Below, in pieces: positions 50,899 through 60,232 of a stretch of DNA of 64,000 nucleotides. The notes under the pieces are model-generated. The model did no database searches and was not told the DNA's origin. It saw only the letters and a program-made list of their open reading frames with translations. The stretch's first letter is position 1. Every line of letters starts with the position of its first letter. Both the position numbers and the translations under genes were made by a program. Source of the DNA: Aequorivita capsosiphonis DSM 23843 (GTDB lineage: Bacteria; Bacteroidota; Bacteroidia; Flavobacteriales; Flavobacteriaceae); NCBI RefSeq assembly GCF_000429125.1, contig NZ_AUBG01000001.1, forward strand, positions 186,001-250,000, in the 5' to 3' direction.

Positions 50899-51894
50899 AT
50901 GAGCACTCAAATTTATCCACTGAAATTCGACCCTATTTATCAATATCGTATTTGGGGTGGAAGAAGATTGGAACATCTGCTTTCAAAACCGCTTCCCAAA
51001 GATGACACCATAGGAGAAGCATGGTTATTGAGCGACCGGAAAGATCACGCGAGCAAGGTAAACGAAGGGAAACTGGAGGGAACTACCATTGCGGAGTTAA
51101 TGAAAGATTTCCGATACGAAATCATGGGAAAACTTGGCAATGACTTTGATCATTTTCCACTCTTGTTGAAATTTCTGGATTGCAACGAAGTATTGTCGGT
51201 ACAGGTGCATCCTTCAGACGATCAAAAAGAATATATTCCAAAAGGCGATACGGGAAAAACGGAAGCTTGGGTAGTTTTGGAAACAAGTGACGACAGCCTT
51301 ATTTATGCGGGTTTAAAAAAGGGAACTAATAAAGAAAATCTACTCGAATCCATTAAAAACAAATCAGTAGCAGATAGGCTCCACAGTTTTGTGCCCAAAA
51401 AAGACGATGCCGTATTTATCCATTCGGGAACGGTGCATACCTTAAAAGGCGCCGTAGTTTTTGAGGTTCAGGAAAACAGCGATGTCACTTTCCGTCTTTA
51501 TGATTGGGATAGAACAGATCCAAAAACAGGAGAGAAACGCGATCTTCAGTTGGATAAAGCCATTGCCTGTATTGATTTCGATCAAGTGGATATTGGGCCA
51601 GTAAGTCCTGTAAAAAGCAAGGAAATTAAAAATGCTGAAAAACTTTTCGATAATGACCACTTTAAGCTTTGGCGCATTATAAGTAAATCAGATTTTACCG
51701 TTGGTATAAAAGATGAACCGACAATTTTGGTTTGTATTGACGGAAAAGGCACCATGAAATACAACGATAAAGAATACGAAATCAGTAAAGGTGAAGTGAT
51801 GCTCCTACCTGCAATTATAGGTCCGCTTGAACTTAAGCCTGAAAAAGAGATTAGCTTACTTCAAATTGCTATACCAGATAAAAAACAGAAATAA
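50899..51894 (+). CDS. manA: Class I mannose-6-phosphate isomerase
   Basis: A 331-residue cupin-type zinc enzyme that interconverts mannose-6-phosphate and fructose-6-phosphate. Conserved parts are YQYRIWGGRRLEHLL, GEAWLLSDRKDHAS, FPLLLKFLDCNEVLSVQVHP with the metal-binding QVHP, GKTEAWVVLE (Glu), and FIHSGTVHTLKGAVVFEVQE (His). The length fits the short bacterial form. It is the first of three + strand genes, followed by a phosphomannomutase-like HAD protein and a GH130 protein, so a mannose route is likely. Confidence 0.92.
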   Translation: MSTQIYPLKFDPIYQYRIWGGRRLEHLLSKPLPKDDTIGEAWLLSDRKDHASKVNEGKLEGTTIAELMKDFRYEIMGKLGNDFDHFPLLLKFLDCNEVLSVQVHPSDDQKEYIPKGDTGKTEAWVVLETSDDSLIYAGLKKGTNKENLLESIKNKSVADRLHSFVPKKDDAVFIHSGTVHTLKGAVVFEVQENSDVTFRLYDWDRTDPKTGEKRDLQLDKAIACIDFDQVDIGPVSPVKSKEIKNAEKLFDNDHFKLWRIISKSDFTVGIKDEPTILVCIDGKGTMKYNDKEYEISKGEVMLLPAIIGPLELKPEKEISLLQIAIPDKKQK

Positions 51895-51898
51895 AATC

Positions 51899-52645
51899 AT
51901 GAAAAAACTTATCATATTCGATTTAGACGGCACCTTAGCCAAAAGCAAATCTGCTATTGACAAGGAAATGGCCGAACTCTTTAACAATTTACTAGATGTG
52001 GCTCTTGTTTCAATTATTTCTGGTGGGGATTGGCCTCAATTTAAAAAACAGGTTCTAAGCCATTTGCCAAAAAATGCTAAGCTCAAAAAGTTAACGATTC
52101 TTCCCACCTGTGGTACTAAGTTTTATCAATATAAAAACGATTGGCATGAGTTGTATGAAGAAAACTTTACCGAAGCTGAAAGAAATCAAATCCTTGATAA
52201 TCTGAAAAGTGCAATAGAAAATGCCAACCTGGACATCAAAAAAACTTGGGGAGATCAAATTGAAGATCGTGGCAGCCAGATTACTTTTTCGGCATTAGGG
52301 CAAAAAGCACCCCTGGAGGAAAAAAAAGGTTGGGACCCGGATTTTGCAAAACGAAAAAAAATTGTTGAGCCACTTAAAAAAACGCTAAAAGAATTTTCTA
52401 TCGGGATGGGAGGAACAACTTCCATTGATATTGTAAAACCGGGCATTGATAAAGCTTACGGAATAAGGAAACTTGAAGAGATTTTAGAAATTGATATACC
52501 TGAAATGCTCTTTATTGGTGATGCTCTTTTTGACGGAGGCAATGATCATCCCGCACGAAAAACTGGTGTGGACTGTATTCAAGTTCGAGATCCTGAGGAA
52601 ACCAAGACTATTATCAAGACGATTATAGTTTGTACAAAAAACTAA
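51899..52645 (+). CDS. HAD-IIB protein, eukaryotic phosphomannomutase-like
   Basis: A 248-residue HAD protein. The nucleophile motif is FDLDGTLAKSKSAI (Asp8 and Asp10), the motif II region is ISGGDWPQFKKQV, and the final motif is LFIGDALFDGGNDHPARKTG. These parts, together with DRGSQITFSALG, FSIGMGGTTSIDIVKPGIDK and the GIRKLEEIL helix, track the order seen in human PMM2 (FGDKTMPGGNDHE, FSIGGQISFDVFPDGWDK). It may thus convert mannose-1-P and mannose-6-P. One of the PMM2 phosphate arginines (Arg21) seems to be Lys here, so phosphatase activity is an alternative. The ATG at 51899 is preferred over an earlier in-frame start inside manA. Confidence 0.75.
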   Translation: MKKLIIFDLDGTLAKSKSAIDKEMAELFNNLLDVALVSIISGGDWPQFKKQVLSHLPKNAKLKKLTILPTCGTKFYQYKNDWHELYEENFTEAERNQILDNLKSAIENANLDIKKTWGDQIEDRGSQITFSALGQKAPLEEKKGWDPDFAKRKKIVEPLKKTLKEFSIGMGGTTSIDIVKPGIDKAYGIRKLEEILEIDIPEMLFIGDALFDGGNDHPARKTGVDCIQVRDPEETKTIIKTIIVCTKN

Positions 52646-52775
52646 GAAATATAAATAATTGTCTGTGCAGAATAGGCGCAGGACTAAAGAATATGAACTT
52701 TTTGCTTTTTAAGCAAATTTCCACTTTTCAACATACGGCATTAAAAAATCTCTAAACGGATAAACATAAAAAATT

Positions 52776-53858
52776 ATGATTCCCTTCCAATTACACCGAA
52801 TTTGCACCATAATGAAACCCGAAAAGGGAAACGAATTTGAAGTTGAAGGCGTACTCAATCCTGGCGTTACTCGAGGTCCTGATGGAGAACTATATCTCTT
52901 TCCGCGTTTAGTAGCCAAGGATAACTATTCTCGAATTGGCATAGCAAGAGTACTTTTTAATGAAGCTGGCGATCCAATTGATGTTGAAAGATTAGGGGTT
53001 GTAATAGAACCAAATGCCGATTATGAAAAACGTCCAAATGGCGGAGGAGGTTGTGAAGATCCTCGAATAACGTATGTGGAATGTGTGGAGCATTACATAA
53101 TGACTTATACAGCTTTTGGACCAAATGGACCTCGTATTGCAATGGCCAGATCGAAAGATCTTTTTACTTGGGAACGAATGGGTTTAGTTCAATTTTCACC
53201 TTATGAAGATGTTGATTTTACCAACATAGATGACAAGGATTCTAGCTTTTTCCCCATTGACCTTCCCAGTCCACATAAGCATAAGTCCATGGCTATGTTA
53301 CATCGCCCATTATTCCCTGAAACCACTCCTGAAGAAACAATTAAAAAAGAAGACAATCGAGAAATAGATAAACACAAAGAAAGTATTTGGATTTCTTATT
53401 TTAACTTAACAAAAGGAAAGCAAACATCTTTGGAAAATGCAAAATTCACTTCGCATCATTGTCTGGCCCACCCCGTTTATCCTTGGGAAAACTTAAAAAT
53501 TGGAGGTGGCGCACCTCCTATCTTAACAAAGCATGGATGGTTGGTGATCTATCATGGAGTACAAAAACATAAAGATGCGGCCGAAGGTGAGTCTAAATTT
53601 ACCTATTCCGCTGGAGCAATGATCTTATCAGAAAAAGCACCTCAAAAAATACTGTATCGTTCCCACGAACCAATATTGACTCCTGAATTACGTGATGAAA
53701 CAATAGGAACAGTAGGTGACGTAGTCTTTCCGACCGGCACAGATCGTCGTGATGATATTGGACAACCCAACCGGATTGATGTGTATTACGGAATGGCGGA
53801 TAGTAGAATAGGTGTAGCCAAAATGGAAATACCTGAAACCATACCCTTAAAACAGTAG
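52776..53858 (+). CDS. GH130-family mannoside phosphorylase-like protein
   Basis: A 360-residue five-bladed beta-propeller of the glycoside hydrolase 130 family. Typical elements are VLNPGVTRGPDGELYLFPRL, GGGCEDPRITYVECVEHY with the conserved EDPR containing the catalytic aspartate region, YTAFGPNGPRIAMARSKDLF, and GGGAPPILTKHGWLVIYHGV. GH130 enzymes split beta-mannosides, mostly by phosphorolysis to mannose-1-phosphate. It has no signal peptide, so it acts in the cytoplasm. With the phosphomannomutase-like protein and ManA it would lead to fructose-6-phosphate. Some members are hydrolases; this cannot be excluded. Confidence 0.85.
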   Translation: MIPFQLHRICTIMKPEKGNEFEVEGVLNPGVTRGPDGELYLFPRLVAKDNYSRIGIARVLFNEAGDPIDVERLGVVIEPNADYEKRPNGGGGCEDPRITYVECVEHYIMTYTAFGPNGPRIAMARSKDLFTWERMGLVQFSPYEDVDFTNIDDKDSSFFPIDLPSPHKHKSMAMLHRPLFPETTPEETIKKEDNREIDKHKESIWISYFNLTKGKQTSLENAKFTSHHCLAHPVYPWENLKIGGGAPPILTKHGWLVIYHGVQKHKDAAEGESKFTYSAGAMILSEKAPQKILYRSHEPILTPELRDETIGTVGDVVFPTGTDRRDDIGQPNRIDVYYGMADSRIGVAKMEIPETIPLKQ

Positions 53859-53928
53859 TTTTCTTTTGAACTTAGAAAAATTAGTAGATTCTATTTTCTC
53901 AACTCGTTTCACCATTTTTAATTAATTC

Positions 53929-54004
53929 AACCATTAAGGGATTAAGAAAATTAACTAATGGCGTTTTAACCAAACTCTTGATACTCCTTAATTCCTTAAT
54001 GGTT
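53929..54004. repeat. Long inverted repeat AACCATTAAGG between convergent genes
   Basis: AACCATTAAGGGATTAAG (53929-53946) and CTTAATTCCTTAATGGTT (53987-54004) are inverted copies with one mismatch, giving an 18-bp stem around a 40-base loop. It lies between the convergent GH130 and pgi genes, and may end both transcripts or act as a mRNA 3' stabiliser. Confidence 0.65.
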
Positions 54005-54040
54005 AATATTTCATTTTAATGCTTATAGCTGTCACTCAAC

Positions 54041-55693
54041 TTATCTTCTCCAGTGTTTATAAGCATTTATCAATCCATTTGTAGAAGTATCGTGTGAAGT
54101 GATTTTATCATCATTTTTCAATTGTGGAAGTACTTTCTTGGCTAATTGTTTCCCGAGTTCTACGCCCCATTGATCAAAACTGAAAATATTCCAGATAACG
54201 CCCTGTACAAATATTTTATGTTCATAAAGCGCTGTAAGTGCTCCTAATGAAAATGGCGTAATCTCTTTAAGCAAGAATGAATTGGTGGGTTTATTTCCTG
54301 TAAAAACCTTAAATGGAATCAACTTTTCCATTTTCGATTTATCCATCCCACTTTCTTTAAGTTCAGCGGCCACTTGATCTGCGTCTTTTCCATTCATTAA
54401 AGCTTCCGTTTGGGCGAAAAAATTAGAAACCAATATAGGATGATGTTCTCCAATTGGGTTATGGCTAATGGCAGGCACTATAAAATCACAAGGAATTAAA
54501 TGCGTTCCCTGATGAATTAACTGATAGAATGCATGCTGTCCGTTAGTACCGGGTTCACCCCAAACTACGGGACCGGTGCTATAGGTTACGTCATTTCCAT
54601 TTCTATCGGTATGTTTCCCGTTGCTCTCCATATTTCCCTGCTGAAAATAGGCCGGAAAACGGTGCATATATTGATCATAAGGTAAAATAGCTTCAGTTTC
54701 AGAACCGAAGAAATTAGTATACCATAAACCAACCAGCGCCATAATAACGGGAATATTCTTATTAAACTCTGTTGATCTGAAATGATTATCGGTTGACTCG
54801 GCACCTTTTAATAATTGTTCAAAATTATCATACCCCACCGTAAGTGCGATGGAAAGCCCTATACTACTCCAAAGGCTATAACGACCTCCTACCCAATCCC
54901 AAAACGTGAACATATTTTCAGGGTCTATTCCAAATTTCTCAACCCCAGCTTTGTTAGTGGAAAGGGCTACAAAATGCTTTTCAATATATTTTTCGTCTTT
55001 AGCCGATTTTAAAAACCATTCACGCGCAGTGTGCGCATTAGTCATAGTTTCCTGAGTAGTGAAAGTTTTTGAAGCGATAGTAAAAAGTGTTTCATCAGGG
55101 TTTAAATCTTTTAAGGTTTCCACTATGTCGGTTCCATCTACATTAGAAATAAAATGCGCGTGAATTCCTTCAATCCAATACGATTTTAAGGCTTCAGTCA
55201 CCATTACAGGACCAAGATCGCTTCCACCGATTCCTATATTAACAATGTTCTTTATTTTCTTCCCAGTATATCCCTTCCACGATCCACTATGGATTTTTTC
55301 ACAAAAAGCCTTCATTTTCTGACGCGTTGCTCGAATTTCTGGCATAATATCTTTCCCGTCAATGGTAACTGATTTCCCTGAGAAGTTTCGTAGCGCAGTG
55401 TGCATTACTGCCCTATCTTCGGTTTCATTTATTTTTTCACCAGCAAACATGGCTTCCCGCGCAGTTTTCACCTTACAATCAGCTGTAAGTTGCAGAAGCT
55501 TCTCAAGTGTTTCGTCCGTGATGATGTTTTTGGAATAATCAAAAAGGATGTTATCAAACTTAATAGACATTTTTTCAAACCTCTTGGAATCTTTTGCAAA
55601 AAGGTCCTTCATCTGCACCTTTTTCATATCGTTCTGATGATCGATTAATGCTTTCCAAGCTGGTGTTTCTGTGGGATTAATTTTTGGGAACAT
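54041..55693 (-). CDS. pgi: Glucose-6-phosphate isomerase
   Basis: A 550-residue enzyme interconverting glucose-6-phosphate and fructose-6-phosphate. Family marks are [38 protein letters not shown] then [40 protein letters not shown], the [17 protein letters not shown] segment with the catalytic glutamate, and [19 protein letters not shown] with the catalytic histidine. The length is typical. It is the last gene of the minus-strand sugar-phosphate group, 185 bases after pgl. Confidence 0.97.
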   Translation of the reverse strand: MFPKINPTETPAWKALIDHQNDMKKVQMKDLFAKDSKRFEKMSIKFDNILFDYSKNIITDETLEKLLQLTADCKVKTAREAMFAGEKINETEDRAVMHTALRNFSGKSVTIDGKDIMPEIRATRQKMKAFCEKIHSGSWKGYTGKKIKNIVNIGIGGSDLGPVMVTEALKSYWIEGIHAHFISNVDGTDIVETLKDLNPDETLFTIASKTFTTQETMTNAHTAREWFLKSAKDEKYIEKHFVALSTNKAGVEKFGIDPENMFTFWDWVGGRYSLWSSIGLSIALTVGYDNFEQLLKGAESTDNHFRSTEFNKNIPVIMALVGLWYTNFFGSETEAILPYDQYMHRFPAYFQQGNMESNGKHTDRNGNDVTYSTGPVVWGEPGTNGQHAFYQLIHQGTHLIPCDFIVPAISHNPIGEHHPILVSNFFAQTEALMNGKDADQVAAELKESGMDKSKMEKLIPFKVFTGNKPTNSFLLKEITPFSLGALTALYEHKIFVQGVIWNIFSFDQWGVELGKQLAKKVLPQLKNDDKITSHDTSTNGLINAYKHWRR

Positions 55694-55878
55694 AATTGAA
55701 ATTTTTAGAGAATTATTTTTTAAAGTGTTGTGCTTTTAGAATAAAAATTATGACTTAAGGCCGGAAGACGTAGGACTAAACATTGGTTAAAGATTAAGAG
55801 ATCTTAACGCCTTTCCTATTACATTTCCTTAGGATGTCTTTAAGTAATATCACTCAAATTATATTAATTTATTTTTTT

Positions 55879-56601
55879 TTATAAACGAGAGGCTGCGAAG
55901 GTATCTAAATACCACACCACTTTTTTATCATTTGAATTGATTAATCGAGCCGGATATTGCTTAACCGAACTCGTTGTATCTTCCAAAACCTGATATACCG
56001 CCTCAGACTTATCTTTTCCAAAAACCAAAAATGCAATATTTCTTGCCTGATTGATTAGCGGTGCCGTCATTGTAATTCTATACATATCTAGTTCTTTAAC
56101 AAATACCGACTTAATAGTGGCTTCCGTTTCTTTCACTACGGTAGTATTTGGAAAAAGGGAAGCGGTATGTGCATTATCGCCAAGTCCCAAAAGTATAAAA
56201 TCAAATTCAATTGATTTATCTTGAAAATGGGCCATTATGGAATCTGCATATCTCTGGGCTGCTTCCTCAGGAGTACCATTAGTAATAACATTAAAAACAT
56301 GAGATTCGGAAATGCCCAACGGATCAAACAAAGCTTCTTTTGCCATTAGAGAATTTCTTTGTGAATCAGCCCTTGGAACAAAGCGTTCATCTCCAAAGAA
56401 AAAATACGTTTTATCCCAATCAATCTTATTTCTATACTTTTTAGAGGCCAATAATTTGTACAATTTTCTGGGAGAATTCCCACCGGAGAGCACAAAATTG
56501 AATTGTCCACGAGCATTAATTGCCTCTTCTGAAGCATCGCAAATCGCTCTTGCCAAAGCGTTTAACAAATCATTCAAATCCTTATAAATGTCTAATCCCA
56601 T
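55879..56601 (-). CDS. pgl: 6-phosphogluconolactonase
   Basis: A 240-residue enzyme of the DevB/Pgl type that hydrolyses 6-phosphogluconolactone. It has FNFVLSGGNSPRKLYKLLAS near the N-terminus, KTYFFFGDERFVPRADSQRN in the middle and FDFILLGLGDNAHTASLFPN. The last of these aligns with the family's LGMGxDGHTASLFP, with the active-site His kept in HTAS. The start lies two bases after the stop of zwf, so the two are tightly coupled. It is close to the usual length. Confidence 0.94.
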   Translation of the reverse strand: MGLDIYKDLNDLLNALARAICDASEEAINARGQFNFVLSGGNSPRKLYKLLASKKYRNKIDWDKTYFFFGDERFVPRADSQRNSLMAKEALFDPLGISESHVFNVITNGTPEEAAQRYADSIMAHFQDKSIEFDFILLGLGDNAHTASLFPNTTVVKETEATIKSVFVKELDMYRITMTAPLINQARNIAFLVFGKDKSEAVYQVLEDTTSSVKQYPARLINSNDKKVVWYLDTFAASRL

Positions 56602-56603
56602 TT

Positions 56604-58127
56604 TTAGTCTTTTTTATTTTTTTCCGGCAGATTAAACCAGTGATATCCATCTTTGGCGATAAGAGCTTCTGCGTTTTCTGGCCCCCAAGAATCGGCTGGA
56701 TAGTTTGGAAAATTGGCTGATTTATTCTTTTCCCAAAAATCGAGTACGGGCATAATCATATCCCATGCTTCTTCTACTTGATCTGCACGCATAAATAAGG
56801 TTTGATCTCCTGAAATGATATCCAGTAAAAGCGTTTCATAAGCTTCCGGCGATTCTGATTTAGTTTTTCCCATATAGTCAAAAACCATATCAACCGTATT
56901 TAGCGTCATTTCTAGGCCGGGTTTTTTGCTTTCCAATTGAAATCTAATCCCCATATCGGGTTGTATACTGATAACAAGTCTGTTCTGTTTCGGAACATTC
57001 CCTTCTTCACCATGGAACATATTATGTGGCACTTCCCGAAATTGAATTGTGATAAGTGAAGCAGTTTTAAAAAGTCGCTTGCCGGTACGTAAATAAAAAG
57101 GAACTCCCTGCCAGCGCCAGTTATCCACATAAAATTTTAATGCTGCATAAGTTTCGGTATTGGAATTGGAATCTACATCCTCCTCGTCGCGATAACCAGG
57201 CACTTCTTTTCCTTCTACCCATCCTGAACCATATTGTCCTCGAGCAGCAATTGTGTCTACCTTTCCAGGGTTTATTTTTCTCATGGCCTGCAATACCTCT
57301 ACCTTACGATCTCTGACTACGTCAGCATCAAAACTAATCGGTGGTTCCATAGCAATAATACATAACAGCTGTAACAAATGGTTTTGAACCATATCGCGCA
57401 AGATTCCTGCATTGTCAAAATAATCTCCTCGGGATCCTACTCCAATTTGTTCGGTTACCGAAATTTGTACGTGTTCAATATGGTTACGGTTCCAAAGAGG
57501 TTCCATGATTGCATTGGCAAAACGAAAGGCCATAACATTTTGAACTACTTCTTTCCCTAAATAATGATCGATCCGATAAATCTGTTTTTCATTAAAGATA
57601 GTGAGCAACTTATTGTTTAGATCTTTTGCAGATTGCAGGTCGCTACCAAAGGGTTTTTCTATTACAATACGTGTAGTTTTCTCGTTATTCTCTAATTTAC
57701 TTTTGTGTAAATTCTCGGCTATAGTGCAAAAAAATTCTGGTGAAACCGCGCAGTAATAAACTATGGAAGGGTCTTCTTTCCACTCTTTTTTAAGGGCATC
57801 TATTCTCGTTCCAAATTCTTTATACTCAGAAGCATCTTTTATATTTGCTATCTGATAGCTGATATGCGAGGCGAACTTTGACCATTCTTCCTTTTTAGCT
57901 TTCCCCCTACGCGAAAATTCATTTACTGCATCCAATAGCGAACTTTGGTATTTAGCATCGGTAAATTTGCTGCGTCCAGTGCCGATGACGGCAAATTTTT
58001 CAGGTAGCCGACTTTCAAGAAATATATTGTACAGAGCTGGGATAATTTTCCTTTTGGTAAGATCTCCAGTTCCACCGAAAATGATAAAAATAGCTGAATT
58101 TGACTCTTTACTTGATGTCTGTGCCAT
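56604..58127 (-). CDS. zwf: Glucose-6-phosphate 1-dehydrogenase
   Basis: A 507-residue NADP-dependent enzyme that starts the oxidative pentose phosphate pathway. Key parts: IFGGTGDLTKRKIIPALYNI (nucleotide fold), RIVIEKPFGSDLQSAKDLN, the active-site motif RIDHYLGKEVVQNVMAFRFA with the catalytic His, GVGSRGDYFDNAGILRDMVQ then NHLLQLLCIIAMEPP, and RWQGVPFYLRTGKRL. The length matches bacterial enzymes. It lies directly before pgl and 45 bases after the end of gnd. Confidence 0.97.
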   Translation of the reverse strand: MAQTSSKESNSAIFIIFGGTGDLTKRKIIPALYNIFLESRLPEKFAVIGTGRSKFTDAKYQSSLLDAVNEFSRRGKAKKEEWSKFASHISYQIANIKDASEYKEFGTRIDALKKEWKEDPSIVYYCAVSPEFFCTIAENLHKSKLENNEKTTRIVIEKPFGSDLQSAKDLNNKLLTIFNEKQIYRIDHYLGKEVVQNVMAFRFANAIMEPLWNRNHIEHVQISVTEQIGVGSRGDYFDNAGILRDMVQNHLLQLLCIIAMEPPISFDADVVRDRKVEVLQAMRKINPGKVDTIAARGQYGSGWVEGKEVPGYRDEEDVDSNSNTETYAALKFYVDNWRWQGVPFYLRTGKRLFKTASLITIQFREVPHNMFHGEEGNVPKQNRLVISIQPDMGIRFQLESKKPGLEMTLNTVDMVFDYMGKTKSESPEAYETLLLDIISGDQTLFMRADQVEEAWDMIMPVLDFWEKNKSANFPNYPADSWGPENAEALIAKDGYHWFNLPEKNKKD

Positions 58128-58172
58128 GATTTTAAAATTTTTAAATCTTTGATTTAATAATACGGTTTATTC

Positions 58173-59597
58173 CTAATTATTCGCGTCTTCCCATTCCGTA
58201 TGAAATGTACCTTCTTTTCCAGTGAGCTCGTAGGTATGTGACCCAAAATAATCACGCTGCGCCATAATAAGGTTTGCCGGCATCTCAGCACTTCTGAAAT
58301 TGTCGAAATAACTTAAAGCTGCCGAGAAAGCTGGTACCGCTACACCGTGTTTCGAGGCATCGGAAACCACAGCTCGAATTCCATCAAGGCTCATAATAAG
58401 GTTATCATGAATAGAGTTATCTAAAAACAAATGCTTAAGTTTCGAATCCTTTTTATAGGCGGCAAAAATATCTTCCAAAAATTCGGATCGGATAATACAG
58501 CCTCCACGCCAGATTTTTGCAATCAAATCCATATTCAGACCATATTTGTATTCTTCATTAGCATGGTATAGCAAATGCATTCCTTGTGCATATGCCGACA
58601 TCATTCCAAAATAATATGCCGCTTCCATTTTGGCGATATATTTATCTGCGTTGCCACCGTACTTTATGTCTTGCGAACCAGGGTACATTGTGGAAGCCTT
58701 GACACGTAAATCCTTATATTTTGACAAGTCGCGCATTGCCACTGAAATATCAATAATCGGAACAGGTAATCCTAGATCCATTGCGGCTTGCGAAGTCCAC
58801 TTTCCAGTTCCCGTTGCTTTGGCTTCGTCTTTAATATCGTTTAGCAACAATAACTTTTCGCCTGGCTTTTTATAAGCGAAAATATCCCGGGTAATTTCAA
58901 TCAGGTAGGATTGCAACCTACCTTCGTTCCATTTTTCATATACCGCATGCATCTCATTATCATTCATCTGAAATCCTTCTTTCATGATTTCATAAGTTTC
59001 AGAGATAAGCTGCATCAGCGCATATTCAATTCCATTATGCACCATTTTTACAAAATGCCCTGCCGAACGAGCTCCCATATAGGCAACAGTTGGTTCGCCG
59101 TTGACGTGGGCTGCAATTTTTTCGAGAAGGGTCGCCACTGTATCATAGGCCTTTTTATCGCCTCCGGGCATCATACTCGGACCTTTCCTGGCACCTTCTG
59201 CCCCTCCGGAAATACCCATACCCAAAAAGAGAAAACCTTTTTCCTCCAAATCTTTGTAGCGACGTTCGGTTTCAGTGAAATGCGAATTTCCACCATCAAT
59301 AATGATATCGCCTTTCTCCATTACTCCCACCAATTCTTCAATAACGATATCTACAACTTTCCCAGCAGGTACAGACATCATAACCACCCTTGGGACATTC
59401 AGGCTCATTACAAAATCCTTGATATTAGCGAAACCGTGGATATTTCCTCGATCCAATTGATTGAGTGCATCTACTTTCTTATAATTGTTGTCATATCCAG
59501 AGCAGTTATACCCGTGATCCGCAATATTTTGCAACAGGTTCGAACCCATAGTTCCTAAACCGATCAGTCCGAATTCACTTTGATTTTCCTTTTTCAT
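58173..59597 (-). CDS. gnd: 6-phosphogluconate dehydrogenase (decarboxylating)
   Basis: A 474-residue enzyme producing ribulose-5-phosphate, CO2 and NADPH. Marks are GLIGLGTMGSNLLQNIADHG, IIDGGNSHFTETERRYKDLE, GMGISGGAEGARKGPSMMPG, GHFVKMVHNGIEYALMQLIS with the catalytic Lys, and GKWTSQAAMDLGLPVPIID. RGGCIIRSEFLEDI and ANLIMAQRDYFGSHTYELTG close it. The frame opens at 59648, but MKKENQSEFGLIGLG (59597) is the natural start, seven bases after the stop of the upstream HAD gene. The length (about 470) fits the long bacterial form. Confidence 0.96.
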   Translation of the reverse strand: MKKENQSEFGLIGLGTMGSNLLQNIADHGYNCSGYDNNYKKVDALNQLDRGNIHGFANIKDFVMSLNVPRVVMMSVPAGKVVDIVIEELVGVMEKGDIIIDGGNSHFTETERRYKDLEEKGFLFLGMGISGGAEGARKGPSMMPGGDKKAYDTVATLLEKIAAHVNGEPTVAYMGARSAGHFVKMVHNGIEYALMQLISETYEIMKEGFQMNDNEMHAVYEKWNEGRLQSYLIEITRDIFAYKKPGEKLLLLNDIKDEAKATGTGKWTSQAAMDLGLPVPIIDISVAMRDLSKYKDLRVKASTMYPGSQDIKYGGNADKYIAKMEAAYYFGMMSAYAQGMHLLYHANEEYKYGLNMDLIAKIWRGGCIIRSEFLEDIFAAYKKDSKLKHLFLDNSIHDNLIMSLDGIRAVVSDASKHGVAVPAFSAALSYFDNFRSAEMPANLIMAQRDYFGSHTYELTGKEGTFHTEWEDANN

Positions 59598-59604
59598 GAT
59601 AGTA

Positions 59605-60228
59605 TTATTTTCGTATAAAATTTTCAAGAATATTTTTACTGGTTTCAAATTCTTGATGATGAATAGCGTTCATTTTCAGTTTTTTAGCTGCATCGACCAA
59701 CATCAGCCTGTCGTCAAAATAAACACATTCTGAAGGTTCCACCTGCGTAATTTGCAATGCTTTTTCATAAATACGTGGATCTGGTTTGCGATACCCGATA
59801 TAACAAGATGAAAAGAATCCATCGAACACTTCGTGCAACTTAAAAGTGTGAATTCGATACTCATTGAGATCCCAACTTTCATTACTGAGTGCAAATACGG
59901 GCAAATCTGTTTGTTTTTTCCATGATTTCACCCACGGAAGCATTTTGGGTAATTCTACTGATTGGGCATACATAAATTCTTTAAATTCCGCTCTCGTAAA
60001 ATCCCTTGGACAATTAAATATTGTTGTATCGAGGTATTCGTCAAGTGAAATTCCTCCAATCTCAAAAACGTTATATATGAAATTGTGCAGAACGTTCATT
60101 TCATCATAATCAAAGTCAAAAAATTTTGCTGCCTTTTGACGCGATTCATGGCCCCAGCCATTGGTGAGCAATACACCGCCAATATCCATAAACACAACTT
60201 TTATTTTCGATGGATCAAAATCAGTCAT
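59605..60228 (-). CDS. HAD-IA phosphatase (YihX-like)
   Basis: A 207-residue haloacid-dehalogenase hydrolase. Motif I is FMDIGGVLLTNGWG (the usual second Asp position is Gly, as in many HAD-IA sugar phosphatases). A four-helix cap follows (FNCPRDFTRAEFKEFMYAQS). Motif II is FALSNESW, and motif III/IV are GYRKPDPRIYEKAL and CVYFDDRLMLVDAAKKLKM. Proteins like this act on small sugar phosphates. It lies in the operon between transaldolase (four bases upstream) and gnd, which suggests a housekeeping or regulatory phosphatase for pentose phosphate intermediates. The substrate is not known. Confidence 0.85.
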   Translation of the reverse strand: MTDFDPSKIKVVFMDIGGVLLTNGWGHESRQKAAKFFDFDYDEMNVLHNFIYNVFEIGGISLDEYLDTTIFNCPRDFTRAEFKEFMYAQSVELPKMLPWVKSWKKQTDLPVFALSNESWDLNEYRIHTFKLHEVFDGFFSSCYIGYRKPDPRIYEKALQITQVEPSECVYFDDRLMLVDAAKKLKMNAIHHQEFETSKNILENFIRK

Positions 60229-60232
60229 TGCT

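Noticed and set aside
58911-59558. A 215-codon + strand frame opposite gnd
   Set aside because: It is antisense to a certain gnd gene, has a composition unlike a protein and no recognisable domain.
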